Shown: positions 7,191 through 14,718 of the stretch, one piece after another | Layout: every line of letters starts with the position of its first letter | Numbering within the stretch: position 1 is the stretch's first letter | Assembly (NCBI GenBank): GCA_037128295.1 | Contig: JBAXWR010000150.1 | Span: forward strand, 1-17,382 | Length of the DNA stretch: 17,382 nt | Direction: 5' to 3' | From: JAAFHB01 sp037128295 | GTDB lineage: Bacteria > Bacteroidota > Bacteroidia > Bacteroidales > Prolixibacteraceae | Notes under the pieces: generated by a model | The model's database searches: none | What the model was told of the DNA's origin: nothing | What the model saw: the letters and a program-made list of their open reading frames with translations, nothing else | Translations under genes and position numbers: made by a program

Positions 7191-8735
7191 TTAGTCCTTT
7201 ACGCATCGAACCGAATACCCATAACCAGCAAATGGAGCGCTTTTAAAAATAGCATCACTCCTTTTTGTCATAAACCATCTCCAGCCACCTGCCCACCAAT
7301 CACCAGAATTCTCTACATCATAAAATTTCCCATCTGCGCTACGATGACCCCCTAGAAGAGTTGAAAAACCTGCATCATTAAGTTTACTGCATGCAACATC
7401 TGCCCCTCCCAAATAATTTATTAAAATTTCAAGTTCTTTTTCACTTGGCAAATGCCAACCACTTGGGCAAGCAATTATTGCCGTTTCATTGTTATATAGT
7501 AACCCATATTTTGATATGTTGTTTTCATCATTATTGTAAGCCCAACATCCATTAATTGCTTTGTAGGCAAGATTTTCGGCCATCCATGTTTGCGTACCAA
7601 TTTTTACCGTTTTGTATGTTTTTCCATCTCTCAAATCAGTAAACGTTTTAGGTTTACCGACTGCTTGAATCATACATTCAGTACTCCATTTAGATGTGTC
7701 GTCTTTTTTCCAATTAAAAGGTGCTGAATTTGTTAAGCCAAGTTGTATTGTGTTAACACATACTTTTGTCAAGTTAGGGTTGAATTTACAACTAAAATCT
7801 GACAATGCAGTATTCTTACTAACATCTAAAGTAGTGAGTAGATTGGAGAAGCAATTAAAATTTTCCAATGCAGTATTTTTGCTAACATCTAAAGTTGTGA
7901 ATGAGTTTTTGTAGCAATTAAAACCTATCAATGCAGTATTCTTGCTAATATCTAAAGTTGTGAGTAGGTTGGACGCGCAACTTAATGTTGTCAATACAAT
8001 ATTCTTACTAACATCTAAAGTTGTGAGTTGGTTAGAGTAACAATATAAACCTTTCAATGCAGTATTCTTGCTAACATCTAAAATTGTGATAAGGTTTGCG
8101 TGGCAATCTAAAAGTGTTAATGCAGTATTGCTGCTGACATCTAAAGTTGTGAGAGAGTTTTCGTAGCAAGTAAAACCTGTCAATGCAGTATTTTTGCTAA
8201 CATTTAAAGTTACGAGATGGTTGAAGTTGCAATCTAGCTCTATCAATGCGGTATTCTTACTAAGATCTAAAGTAGCGAGTTTGTTGGAGCCGCAAGATAA
8301 TTTTTTCAAAGCAGAATTCTTGCTAATATCTAGGGTTGTAAGTTGGTTGGAAAAGCAATGAAATACTTTCAAGGCAACATTCTTGCTAATATCTAAAGTG
8401 GTAAGCTGGTTGGAGTAGCAATTTAATACTTTTAAATTTATAAAGGCCTCGATGCCTATTAAACTTGCAATTGATTTAGACCCCAATAATAATGTGTCAA
8501 CAAGTTCTGCCTCAATATTCTGTATTTGTCCATCTTTATTTTTATCAACTCCCTGTTGTATAAGTGCCATCTTAAAATTAGCATCAGGAATATTCACAAT
8601 TTGTGCCTTTGTTACTGAATTATTAACTTTGTAGCCAAGTTGTTGACTTGGATTTTGAGGTTTTTCCATTTGTGGTTGAGCTATTACAGCAAAAATACTC
8701 AAGAAAACTAAAATAATAGTTGAAGTTGTTTTCAT
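7191..8735 (-). CDS. Secreted leucine-rich-repeat protein with C-terminal FISUMP domain
   Basis: 514 residues. A signal peptide (MKTTSTIILVFLSIFAVIAQ) is followed by an NIPDANFKMALI segment with an EF-hand-like DKNKDGQIQNIE (64-75), a module often found before such repeats. Residues ~99-329 are about eleven 21-residue leucine-rich repeats of the type TLDVSKNTALxxLxCxxNxL, with a conserved Cys in each. Residues ~364-513 are a Fibrobacter succinogenes major paralogous (FISUMP) domain: TWMAENLAYK, CWAYNNDEN, YGLLYN, CPSGWHLPSEKEL and the terminal SVRCVKD. The protein is probably at the cell surface or secreted, in adhesion or ligand binding; no enzymatic role is apparent. It stands alone between repeat DNA and a convergently placed terminator region. 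The 63-bp DNA repeats make the copy number prone to change. Confidence 0.9.
   Translation of the reverse strand: MKTTSTIILVFLSIFAVIAQPQMEKPQNPSQQLGYKVNNSVTKAQIVNIPDANFKMALIQQGVDKNKDGQIQNIEAELVDTLLLGSKSIASLIGIEAFINLKVLNCYSNQLTTLDISKNVALKVFHCFSNQLTTLDISKNSALKKLSCGSNKLATLDLSKNTALIELDCNFNHLVTLNVSKNTALTGFTCYENSLTTLDVSSNTALTLLDCHANLITILDVSKNTALKGLYCYSNQLTTLDVSKNIVLTTLSCASNLLTTLDISKNTALIGFNCYKNSFTTLDVSKNTALENFNCFSNLLTTLDVSKNTALSDFSCKFNPNLTKVCVNTIQLGLTNSAPFNWKKDDTSKWSTECMIQAVGKPKTFTDLRDGKTYKTVKIGTQTWMAENLAYKAINGCWAYNNDENNISKYGLLYNNETAIIACPSGWHLPSEKELEILINYLGGADVACSKLNDAGFSTLLGGHRSADGKFYDVENSGDWWAGGWRWFMTKRSDAIFKSAPFAGYGYSVRCVKD
7749..8441 (-). repeat. 63-bp tandem coding repeats (LRR array)
   Basis: Eleven tandem units of 63 bp encode the 21-residue LRR. 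At DNA level the block for TLDVSKNTAL (reverse complement AATGCAGTATTCTTGCTAAC, with small variations) recurs about every 63 bp. Ten units are complete and the last is degenerate (SDFSCKFNPNLTKVCVN). The variable positions cluster at the residues around each Cys, as expected for a binding surface. Confidence 0.85.
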
Positions 8736-9065
8736 TTTTTAATATTAGTATTAATGAAATGTTAATTTATTTGTTAATTATCTTCATGCTTCAGTTTTCT
8801 CTAATGAACGCTAATCGAATATACCCCTGACAAAACATCCTTAGCACATTGCTATGCGTCATTGCAGGTCTGACTGTCACCACATATATTTTTGTAAAAT
8901 TAATCATAAATTTCATTAATTATTATAAGGCAAGATATATATATATATTTATTTTTTCTGGTATTTGATATTGGATTCCTAAAACTTTTCAGATGTTCAT
9001 GCTTTAAAGCATGATTTGTTTTTCGATCTCACAAAATTCCAACCGTTACACTTTTTAAAATGGAC
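8736..9065. other. AT-rich intergenic region with an 18-bp perfect palindrome
   Basis: No gene found. It includes the region upstream of the LRR gene (minus strand), where I see no clear TAnnTTTG box. It also holds an ATATAT run at about 8934-8948 and the perfect palindrome TCATGCTTTAAAGCATGA at 8997-9014, followed by TTTGTTTTT. That palindrome could be a weak terminator on the + strand or a dispersed palindromic element. Confidence 0.45.
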
Positions 9066-9099
9066 AAAAAAAAAGTAACCCTATTCGGATTACTTTTTT
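9066..9099 (-). terminator. Intrinsic terminator of the Anbu/ATP-grasp operon (probably bidirectional)
   Basis: AAAAAAGTAACC (9069-9080) and GGATTACTTTTTT (9087-9099) form a stem with one bulged base and a 6-base loop. A-tracts and T-tracts on both sides make it a terminator read from either strand. It lies ~42 bp after the stop of the last operon gene (9141), with no gene between. Confidence 0.75.
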
Positions 9100-9140
9100 G
9101 AACTATTTTTTTGATTGACTTTTAACCTCCTAACAGGCGA

Positions 9141-9866
9141 TCACGTAATATCATCAAGGATACAATTCATCCAGTCGTCGGGGACTTCGCTGACGGCCTT
9201 GGTGAGCTTTTCGCGCCAGAGTTCAGAAATTGTATGGAGGTCCTGCTCTTCAAACCTTTTGATCTTGATCTCTTTGCCATCTTTTGGAAAGATGATGACA
9301 TCGATGGGGAAACCTACATCGTTCGATGAAACCCGCGTGGAATCGAAGGAGAGGAAGCTGGTCTTGAGCGCAAAACGGATGCTCGAATCATAATTGATCG
9401 TCCGCTTTAAAACGGGGGTGCCGTATCCCGAATTTCCGATAATCGTAAACGGAGTCGCTTTGCCGATTTCGATCCAGTTTCCCTGCGGATAGAGCAGATA
9501 AAGCTTGTGGTCCTTGTCGCCGGCTAGCCTGCCACCTACGATCACGTTGATGTTGAACCCAAGGCCACTTTCGGCAAGCATCTCTTTGTCTTCGCGCGCC
9601 ACACGTTTGATCTGATCGCCCAGGGCATTTACTGCCTGGTACAGTTTTTCAAAATCGTCGAGCTTAACGCTGAGCACTTCTGAAAAATAGGTTAGCGCTT
9701 TGTCGCGCAAGGAACGGAGGCCCGAAGTCAATAGAAAAATATGCTGGTCCCCTTTTTGGTAAATCTTGAATTTTCCGGATGTTGTGGTTTCATTTCCCGA
9801 AGTGATCCGTGTATCGCTCAGGGCCACAAGACCCGCCTTTAATTTAATCCCAATACAATATGTCAT
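9141..9866 (-). CDS. Anbu-type proteasome homologue (Ntn-hydrolase peptidase)
   Basis: 241 residues starting MTYCIGIKLKAGLVALSDTR. Removal of Met would expose Thr as the N-terminal nucleophile. Counting from it, Asp17 (LSDTR) and Lys33 (KFKIY) fall at the positions conserved in proteasome beta-subunits. There is no propeptide. This N-terminus and the operon partners match Anbu (ancestral beta-subunit, also called bacterial proteasome homologue), which forms ring-like or helical assemblies distinct from the 20S proteasome and HslV. The peptidase activity and substrates of Anbu remain debated. Its ATG overlaps the stop of the upstream transglutaminase gene by 4 bp (ATGA), so the two are translationally coupled. 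It is the last gene of the operon. Confidence 0.9.
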   Translation of the reverse strand: MTYCIGIKLKAGLVALSDTRITSGNETTTSGKFKIYQKGDQHIFLLTSGLRSLRDKALTYFSEVLSVKLDDFEKLYQAVNALGDQIKRVAREDKEMLAESGLGFNINVIVGGRLAGDKDHKLYLLYPQGNWIEIGKATPFTIIGNSGYGTPVLKRTINYDSSIRFALKTSFLSFDSTRVSSNDVGFPIDVIIFPKDGKEIKIKRFEEQDLHTISELWREKLTKAVSEVPDDWMNCILDDIT

Positions 9867-10720
9867 TGATTGCTCTCTTTATTTTGTTCTTCCACCAACA
9901 CATGGTAGTTTGTTTGATTTGACCCATAGCCCTTTACGACACCTTTTATCGCAGTACAACTGCTGATGTCAACCCCATGGGCAATTTTGATGTAATGGTG
10001 GTCCTCAAGGAGGTTGTTCGTCGGGTCGAAGCCCAGCCACCCGATACCGGGAATCAGAGCCTGTATCCAGGCATGGACCGCACCGGCACCAATTGTATTT
10101 TCTCCCTGATCGAGATAGCCGCTCACGTAACGAGAAGGGATGTTGTTGTGCCTAAGGATGGCTAGCATCAGATGGGCAAAATCCTGACACACTCCACATT
10201 TTTCAGCCAGGGTCCGGGCCAGTTTTCGTGACGGATCTTTGATATCCTGGTCATATTTCAGAAAATCATGGATATAACCATTGATACGGTTGATAAAATC
10301 GAAAGCACCTTCCGATTCCCCAATTACCGGTATTTCATACCCATAAGGCAAGGACGTGAATGGTGAAATATCCAGAAATGGATAATTGTCAATTGCAAAG
10401 CTGTTGGAATAGAGGATTTCCCTCTCCTCAGACAATGGCAGCGAAATAAATCCATACGGATTGACAACTTCCTTGCTGACCAGAATTTTAACCGAAAACT
10501 GAAAGCCTGTGACTTTCCCTTTCATCCGGTAGCGCAAAAATTGAAAACCAAAAATGTTGTCCCCCAAATAGGGTTTTAACATCGGTTCTGTCGTTATCTG
10601 ACTTTCAAGAATGGACTGACCATTACCAGATTCGGGGAGCACTAAAAATTCAAGCAGAACTTCATGGACATCCGGGGAGTATGTATTTTCAGTGCTATAG
10701 GTGATCTGATAAATCGGCAT
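9863..10720 (-). CDS. Transglutaminase-like cysteine protease family protein
   Basis: 285 residues. An N-terminal beta-rich domain (bacterial transglutaminase N-terminal region; YQITYSTENTYSPDVHE at the start) precedes a papain-like transglutaminase core. The catalytic triad is visible: Cys178 in KCGVCQDFAH, His216 in AVHAW and Asp232 in GFDPTN. No signal peptide, so cytoplasmic. Such proteins usually act as peptidases or amide-transfer enzymes. Proteins of this family sit next to alpha-E and ATP-grasp genes in Anbu operons and are proposed to cleave or attach the peptide made by the ATP-grasp enzyme (proposal from comparative genomics, Iyer and Aravind's group). It begins 3 bp after the alpha-E stop and its own stop overlaps the Anbu start. 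Confidence 0.9.
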   Translation of the reverse strand: MPIYQITYSTENTYSPDVHEVLLEFLVLPESGNGQSILESQITTEPMLKPYLGDNIFGFQFLRYRMKGKVTGFQFSVKILVSKEVVNPYGFISLPLSEEREILYSNSFAIDNYPFLDISPFTSLPYGYEIPVIGESEGAFDFINRINGYIHDFLKYDQDIKDPSRKLARTLAEKCGVCQDFAHLMLAILRHNNIPSRYVSGYLDQGENTIGAGAVHAWIQALIPGIGWLGFDPTNNLLEDHHYIKIAHGVDISSCTAIKGVVKGYGSNQTNYHVLVEEQNKESNQ

Positions 10721-10723
10721 TTG

Positions 10724-11662
10724 CTATTTAAAAAATTCGTCAACAATTAAATCGCTAATTAAGTAAATTTTCGACAACAGCTCTTCAAGAAAATCGGGTA
10801 AATTGTCATCTATTTCCTCAACTTCGAGATATTGATACTTCGCTACAATTTTTGCGACCCTAAAGTCGATGGTTTTGTTGCCTTTAGTATTTTTACGATC
10901 AATTTTTTTCAGGCAATTTAATATCGATCTAAACAAGCTTTTTACCGAACGCGGAAAATCGGGACAGAAAAGGAGGAATTCGATCGTGTTTTCGCGGTTT
11001 GGAATGTGTGAATAATACTTTTTACACATGTCTTTAGCTTCGAGACAATCCAGTAGCACATCCCATTGTTGTTCCTCAAGTGTCCGGCTCAGTCCCAGCT
11101 TGTTGATTTCGTTCATATCGTTCAGCTTGCTGATCATGATCCTGACAATTTGGGAAGTGCTCTCCAACTGAATCCCAAGCTGGATAAACAGCCAGCCAAC
11201 ATCGTGAAGGAGCGTTTGCTGAATCCTTCCGCGCACATTGGAACAATGCTGGACCACATGGTTGGTAAAATCGGAAAGTCCACGCGTTTTGTAAATATCG
11301 ACCGGATATTCGGATACAAAAAGGTAAAAATTGTTGATTGCTTCCCATAATTCGGAGGAGATGCTTTCGCGGACACTCCGGGCATTTTCGCGTGCCGAAT
11401 ACAGTGCCGAAAGTATCGATACCGGATTCGTATCGTCCAGGGCAGCAGAAACTAATATCTCCTCTTCGTTGAGTTCGTTCCCGGCATCGGGCTTTGGCAA
11501 ACCGATCATATCGGTGATAGAGAGGATGGTCAGCTCATGCTGGCGCGGGTGCGACCGGTCCAACGACGAGAAATAGGCCACATTGATGTACCGGGCCAAA
11601 TGTTCTGTCCTTTCGAGGTACCTGCCCATCCAAAACAAATTTTCGGCAACTCTTGATAACAT
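10724..11662 (-). CDS. Alpha-E domain protein (DUF403)
   Basis: 312 residues, predicted mostly helical, opening with the family signature MLSRVAENLFWMGRYLERTEHLAR. Alpha-E proteins have no established biochemical activity. They occur almost always beside a circularly permuted ATP-grasp ligase and a transglutaminase, as here, and may form a complex with them. The stop codon is TAG (10724-10726), which shows that TAG is a normal terminator in this genome. It is 39 bp from the ATP-grasp stop and 3 bp from the transglutaminase start. Confidence 0.9.
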   Translation of the reverse strand: MLSRVAENLFWMGRYLERTEHLARYINVAYFSSLDRSHPRQHELTILSITDMIGLPKPDAGNELNEEEILVSAALDDTNPVSILSALYSARENARSVRESISSELWEAINNFYLFVSEYPVDIYKTRGLSDFTNHVVQHCSNVRGRIQQTLLHDVGWLFIQLGIQLESTSQIVRIMISKLNDMNEINKLGLSRTLEEQQWDVLLDCLEAKDMCKKYYSHIPNRENTIEFLLFCPDFPRSVKSLFRSILNCLKKIDRKNTKGNKTIDFRVAKIVAKYQYLEVEEIDDNLPDFLEELLSKIYLISDLIVDEFFK

Positions 11663-11701
11663 GACTGATAATATTTAGTGAAGTGATTGTAGTATAAATA
11701 G

Positions 11702-13183
11702 TTAAGATACGATCCATGTATCTTTTGAACCACCTCCCTGCGAAGAGTTGACGATCAGGCTTCCTTCCTTGAGCGCAACACGCGATAACCCACCCTTCAG
11801 AACATACTCAAAATCCTTTCCGATCAAAGTAAACGTCCGAAGATCAATGTGCCGCGGCTCGAATTTCTCTTTGCTTTCGATATAGGTAGAGTGGACCGAA
11901 AGGTTCATAATGGGCTGGGCAATGTAACCACGGGGATTGCTTTTGATGATTTCCCTCTGCAACGCAATGTCCTCTTTGGTTCGACCTGCACCGATAAAAA
12001 TCCCATAGCCACCCGACTGGTCAACAGGCTTGACCACCAATTCGTCCATATGTTCCATCACATAGCCAAGGTCGGATTTTACATCGCAACGATAGGTATG
12101 AACGTTATTTAAAATAGGCTCTTCGCCAAGATAATATTTGATCATATCGGGGACATAGACATAAACGGCTTTGTCATCCGAAACGCCTGTTCCCGGTGCA
12201 TTGACAAGGGTAACATTTCCCTTTCGGTAAGCACTCATTAATCCTGGGACACCAAGTGCTGAATCGGGATTGAACGTCAATGGATCAAGAAACGCATCAT
12301 CAATCCGACGGTAAATAACATCCACCTTTTCGGGACCATAAATGGTATTCATATAGACAAAGTCCTGTTCACAAAAAAGGTCCCGCCCTTCGACCAGTTC
12401 GATTCCCATTTTTTGTGCAAGGATCGAATGTTCGTAATAAGCCGAGTTGTACATTCCTGGAGTAAGTACGACACAAACAGGCTCATCAACACCATGCGGC
12501 CTTACCGAATGTAACATGGCCAGCAGTGCCGAGGGGTAGTCAATTACCTGTGAGACATTAAATTGCTTAAATACATGTGACAGCGTCTTTTTCATTGCCT
12601 CGCGATTGGCCAGGACGTAGCTTACACCGGAAGGGCAACGCACATTATCTTCAAGGACATAATAGTTTCCGTCTGAATGACGGATAAGGTCGGTTCCCGA
12701 GATATGGCAGTAGGTTGATCCCGGAGGGGTAAAGCCGTTCATCTCCTTGAGCATGTTCTCCGATGAAAATACAAGTTCCTTCGGAATCAGGCCATCCTTC
12801 AAAATCTTCCTGTCGTGGTATAAATCGTGCAGGAAAATGTTCAGTGCCCTTGTGCGTTGAAGCAGACCTTTTTCGATTGTGTTCCATTCCGCCTGATGGA
12901 TGATGCGCGGGAAAAGATCGAAAGGGAAAATCCTTTCAACACCTTTTGAATTCTGGTTGTAGGTGGCAAAGGTGATCCCCTGGTATAAAAAGGACCTCTT
13001 GGCTGCCTCGTTCATGGTCTGATATTCAGAAGATGAAATGGTCTCAAAACTCGAAACCAACTGTTTGTAATAGTTTTGTACCGGCCCTTTTGAAGAGAGT
13101 ACCTCATCAAACATGCCGCTTTTTGAAGGATAATTGGTAAACAAGCCCATATCCCCTGCTGAAATAAGTGTTTCCGATATCAT
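11702..13183 (-). CDS. Circularly permuted ATP-grasp protein (DUF404/DUF407 type)
   Basis: 493 residues, first gene of the operon. Motifs of the circularly permuted ATP-grasp type 2 family appear in order: FPFDLFPRII (86-95), HISGTDLIR (160-168), YYVLEDNVRCPSGVSYV (174-190), TPGMYNSAYYEH (241-252), VIYRRIDDAFLDPL (289-302), NAPGTGVSDDKAVYVYVPD (328-346), VVKPVDQSGGYGI (383-395), RHIDLRTF (444-451) and the closing SSQGGGSKDTW (480-490). The lysine of VVKP and the glycine-rich segment would bind ATP. ATP-grasp enzymes of this type are predicted to ligate amino acids or peptides via acyl-phosphates, which in this operon suggests synthesis of a small peptide or tag. The reaction has not been read from the sequence. 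No signal peptide. Confidence 0.92.
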   Translation of the reverse strand: MISETLISAGDMGLFTNYPSKSGMFDEVLSSKGPVQNYYKQLVSSFETISSSEYQTMNEAAKRSFLYQGITFATYNQNSKGVERIFPFDLFPRIIHQAEWNTIEKGLLQRTRALNIFLHDLYHDRKILKDGLIPKELVFSSENMLKEMNGFTPPGSTYCHISGTDLIRHSDGNYYVLEDNVRCPSGVSYVLANREAMKKTLSHVFKQFNVSQVIDYPSALLAMLHSVRPHGVDEPVCVVLTPGMYNSAYYEHSILAQKMGIELVEGRDLFCEQDFVYMNTIYGPEKVDVIYRRIDDAFLDPLTFNPDSALGVPGLMSAYRKGNVTLVNAPGTGVSDDKAVYVYVPDMIKYYLGEEPILNNVHTYRCDVKSDLGYVMEHMDELVVKPVDQSGGYGIFIGAGRTKEDIALQREIIKSNPRGYIAQPIMNLSVHSTYIESKEKFEPRHIDLRTFTLIGKDFEYVLKGGLSRVALKEGSLIVNSSQGGGSKDTWIVS

Positions 13184-13257
13184 CTTTTTAAGTATTAATA
13201 ATTACTCCAGAATTGTATCGGCTAAATCTACACTTAAAATATTTATTATGGACTACA

Positions 13258-13370
13258 CCCCCTATATTATTTGCAATATATCAATAATATTAACAATTAA
13301 TCAACATATACCCCCTATTGTAACGCTACTGCATTCAACAATATTGCAATAATATTACAAGGGGGGGGGT
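13258..13370. promoter_or_regulatory. Iterated CCCCC(T)-TTGCAATAT motifs upstream of the ATP-grasp operon
   Basis: Three related motifs lie 75-190 bp upstream of the ATP-grasp start: CCCCCTATATTATTTGCAATAT-like at 13258-13279 (+), CCCCCTATTGTAAC at 13311-13324 (+), and on the minus strand an A-C9-TTGTAATATTATTGCAATAT version at 13341-13370, which contains a run of nine G on the + strand. The first and third form a large imperfect inverted repeat. This looks like an operator array for a regulator, or a repeat element; I cannot name the protein. No clear TAnnTTTG box was found on the minus strand in this gap. Confidence 0.4.
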
Positions 13371-13403
13371 ATTTTGAATATAATGGAATTGATAGTTTTT
13401 GAA

Positions 13404-13428
13404 AATTTTGATGATTTTCATCAAAATT
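13404..13428. promoter_or_regulatory. Perfect 11-bp palindrome (AATTTTGATGA/TCATCAAAATT)
   Basis: AATTTTGATGA (13404-13414), a TTT spacer, and its exact reverse complement (13418-13428). It could be a binding site for a dimeric regulator or a hairpin. It lies 220 bp upstream of the ATP-grasp start and no coding sequence overlaps it. Confidence 0.4.
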
Positions 13429-13502
13429 GGAAATAGCTAAAATTTTTGGATTAGATCCCAAAGGAAGTTCATCCTACTTAATTTTATACTAACCAATCTA
13501 TT

Positions 13503-13577
13503 TTGCACAATCATTATTCTGGCACCAAGTGCCGAAAGGAATGTGCAATATTGTAACAACGGAATTCATTCCGTTAC
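13503..13577. repeat. Cruciform-type palindromic repeats (TTGCACA..GGCAC; AACGGAAT)
   Basis: TTGCACA (13503-13509) and TGTGCAA (13542-13548) bracket an inner perfect hairpin GGCAC-CAA-GTGCC (13521-13533). A second hairpin, AACGGAAT-TC-ATTCCGTT, follows at 13558-13575. No reading frame is supported. These lie in the same intergenic tract as the 48-bp dispersed repeat at 13650, so this is probably a patch of intergenic palindromic elements. Confidence 0.5.
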
Positions 13578-13649
13578 CCAAACCACATATTAAGGTCCTC
13601 AAAATAATGTTCAAGATGGTGCTACAGACTTATAAGAGAGTTGACAATT

Positions 13650-13697
13650 CCGTCCGAAAGGCGCTTTGCACGTTTCCGAACCTTTGATCGAGGACAG
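13650..13697 (+). repeat. 48-bp dispersed repeat, copy 2
   Basis: Gap-free match (39/48) to 6147-6194, including the CCGTCCGAA start, a central TTTGCA..TTTCCGAA and the GATCG.GGAC end. It directly abuts the 3' end of the decayed serine hydrolase gene at 13698, which may mark the break where that gene lost its true terminus. Confidence 0.6.
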
Positions 13698-14434
13698 TTA
13701 TGTTGTTGCTTCTCTATCAAGACTACAAATATTTATCTTCGGGGAAATAAAAAAGAATTGCAACAGCTCCAATACCACTTCCTCCATGACCATAACCCCA
13801 ATTGTTATTTTGCGTCCTGTATACTTGCTGCAGTGTTCAAACTCTGATTTTTTATCATAGGCATAGCAAAGCAACTCCAAGTAAGTAATTATTTTATCCT
13901 GATTGCTTAGTAAATTAGCGGAATATGAATAATCGTAAGCATAATCAAAAATTCCTGATGTATGATTTAAAAGCATCTTTACAATTATTTTATCTCTATT
14001 GTGATATGATTGGGAATTGCAGTCAGAAGGTAATTTTTTATAGGATTATCCAGATTTATCTTTCCATTTTCATAGAGCATCATCACTATTACAACTGCAT
14101 ATGATTTAACAATACTTTGAGCAAATTGCAAATTGCAGATTTCCATTGAGGTTTGGTCCTCTATTTTTGCAAAACGTGAAGCCCCTGCCCATTCTTGGGT
14201 TGTAGTTTTTACTACCATACTTACCCCAGGTATTCCATGTTTGGTGTACTTATCAAGAATTTCCTTGAGTTTAGCTGCTTTGTTATACTTAAAAGATTGT
14301 TTTGAGCCACTACAAGTAACTATTGGTTTAGAGAGGTCGAGTTTTTTACATGAAACAATGAGTATGATTGTAAAGATATAGAGACAGTATTTTTTTATAG
14401 TTTTTATTTTATGTGATTGAAATTGATTCGACAA
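13698..14434 (-). pseudogene. Decayed serine hydrolase (beta-lactamase/PBP family lipoprotein)
   Basis: The 5' part (13985-14434) encodes a lipoprotein-type start (IILIVSC, Cys as lipidation site) and the beta-lactamase-family segment QFAQSIVKSYAVVIVMMLYE, with S-x-x-K, then GKINLDNPIKNYL. After two stops and a frame change, the family's next segment MLLNHTSGIFDY resumes at 13976 in another frame. The YxN region then breaks off near FEHCSKY, and a third frame carries NNWGYGHGGSGIGAVAILFY (HGG at ~13780-13788) and FPEDKY, which belong ~150 residues later in intact relatives. A further shift follows near 13720. The gene therefore has at least two frameshifts and a large internal deletion. It is surely inactive. 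Intact relatives of 350-400 residues act as penicillin-binding-like esterases or peptidases in the cell envelope. Confidence 0.8.
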
Positions 14435-14551
14435 CCTATGTTAATTAACGTTACATTTATTAAAGGTTTCCCTTTTTGATGTTAATGGTTGGATATCAAA
14501 TCTGAATAGGATTATAATATTAAAATCCTAGAATCAAAAAATCAGCTAATT

Positions 14552-14600
14552 ATCTCCTAATATTTCCTAATTTATCACAAATTAGGAAATATCGGGAGAT
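14552..14600. repeat. 22-bp imperfect hairpin in intergenic DNA
   Basis: ATCTCCTAATATTTCCTAAT (from 14552) and its near-complement ending 14600 form a stem of 22 positions with two non-Watson-Crick pairs and a 5-base ATCAC loop. The flanks are AT-rich and there is no T-run, so it is not a typical terminator. It could be a miniature inverted-repeat element. The rest of 14435-14674 shows no gene. Confidence 0.5.
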
Positions 14601-14674
14601 GTGGTTTGAACAATAAAACAAAGTGATTTTGTCGTATTGATAATTTTGAGATTGCATTGTCAAAGGAATTACCA

Positions 14675-14718
14675 AAAACATAAATAGCCCCGGCTTGAGC
14701 CGGGGCTATTTATGTTTT
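14675..14718 (-). terminator. Terminator of the aromatic operon (21-bp perfect stem)
   Basis: AAAACATAAATAGCCCCGGC (from 14675) and its exact reverse complement (14698-14718) pair over 21 bp with a 2-base gap, GC-rich at the tip with A- and T-tracts at the ends. It overlaps the stop codon of the DAHP synthase gene, so transcription would end right after translation. It should work in both directions. Confidence 0.9.

Noticed and set aside
8750..8920. ATTAATGAAAT and its inverted copy 150 bp apart upstream of the LRR gene
   Set aside because: An 11-bp match in very AT-rich DNA at this distance is expected by chance; no further symmetry.
11066..11350. Several open frames of 80-95 codons opposite the alpha-E gene
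   Set aside because: They lie wholly inside a well-supported conserved gene on the other strand and have no recognisable motifs.
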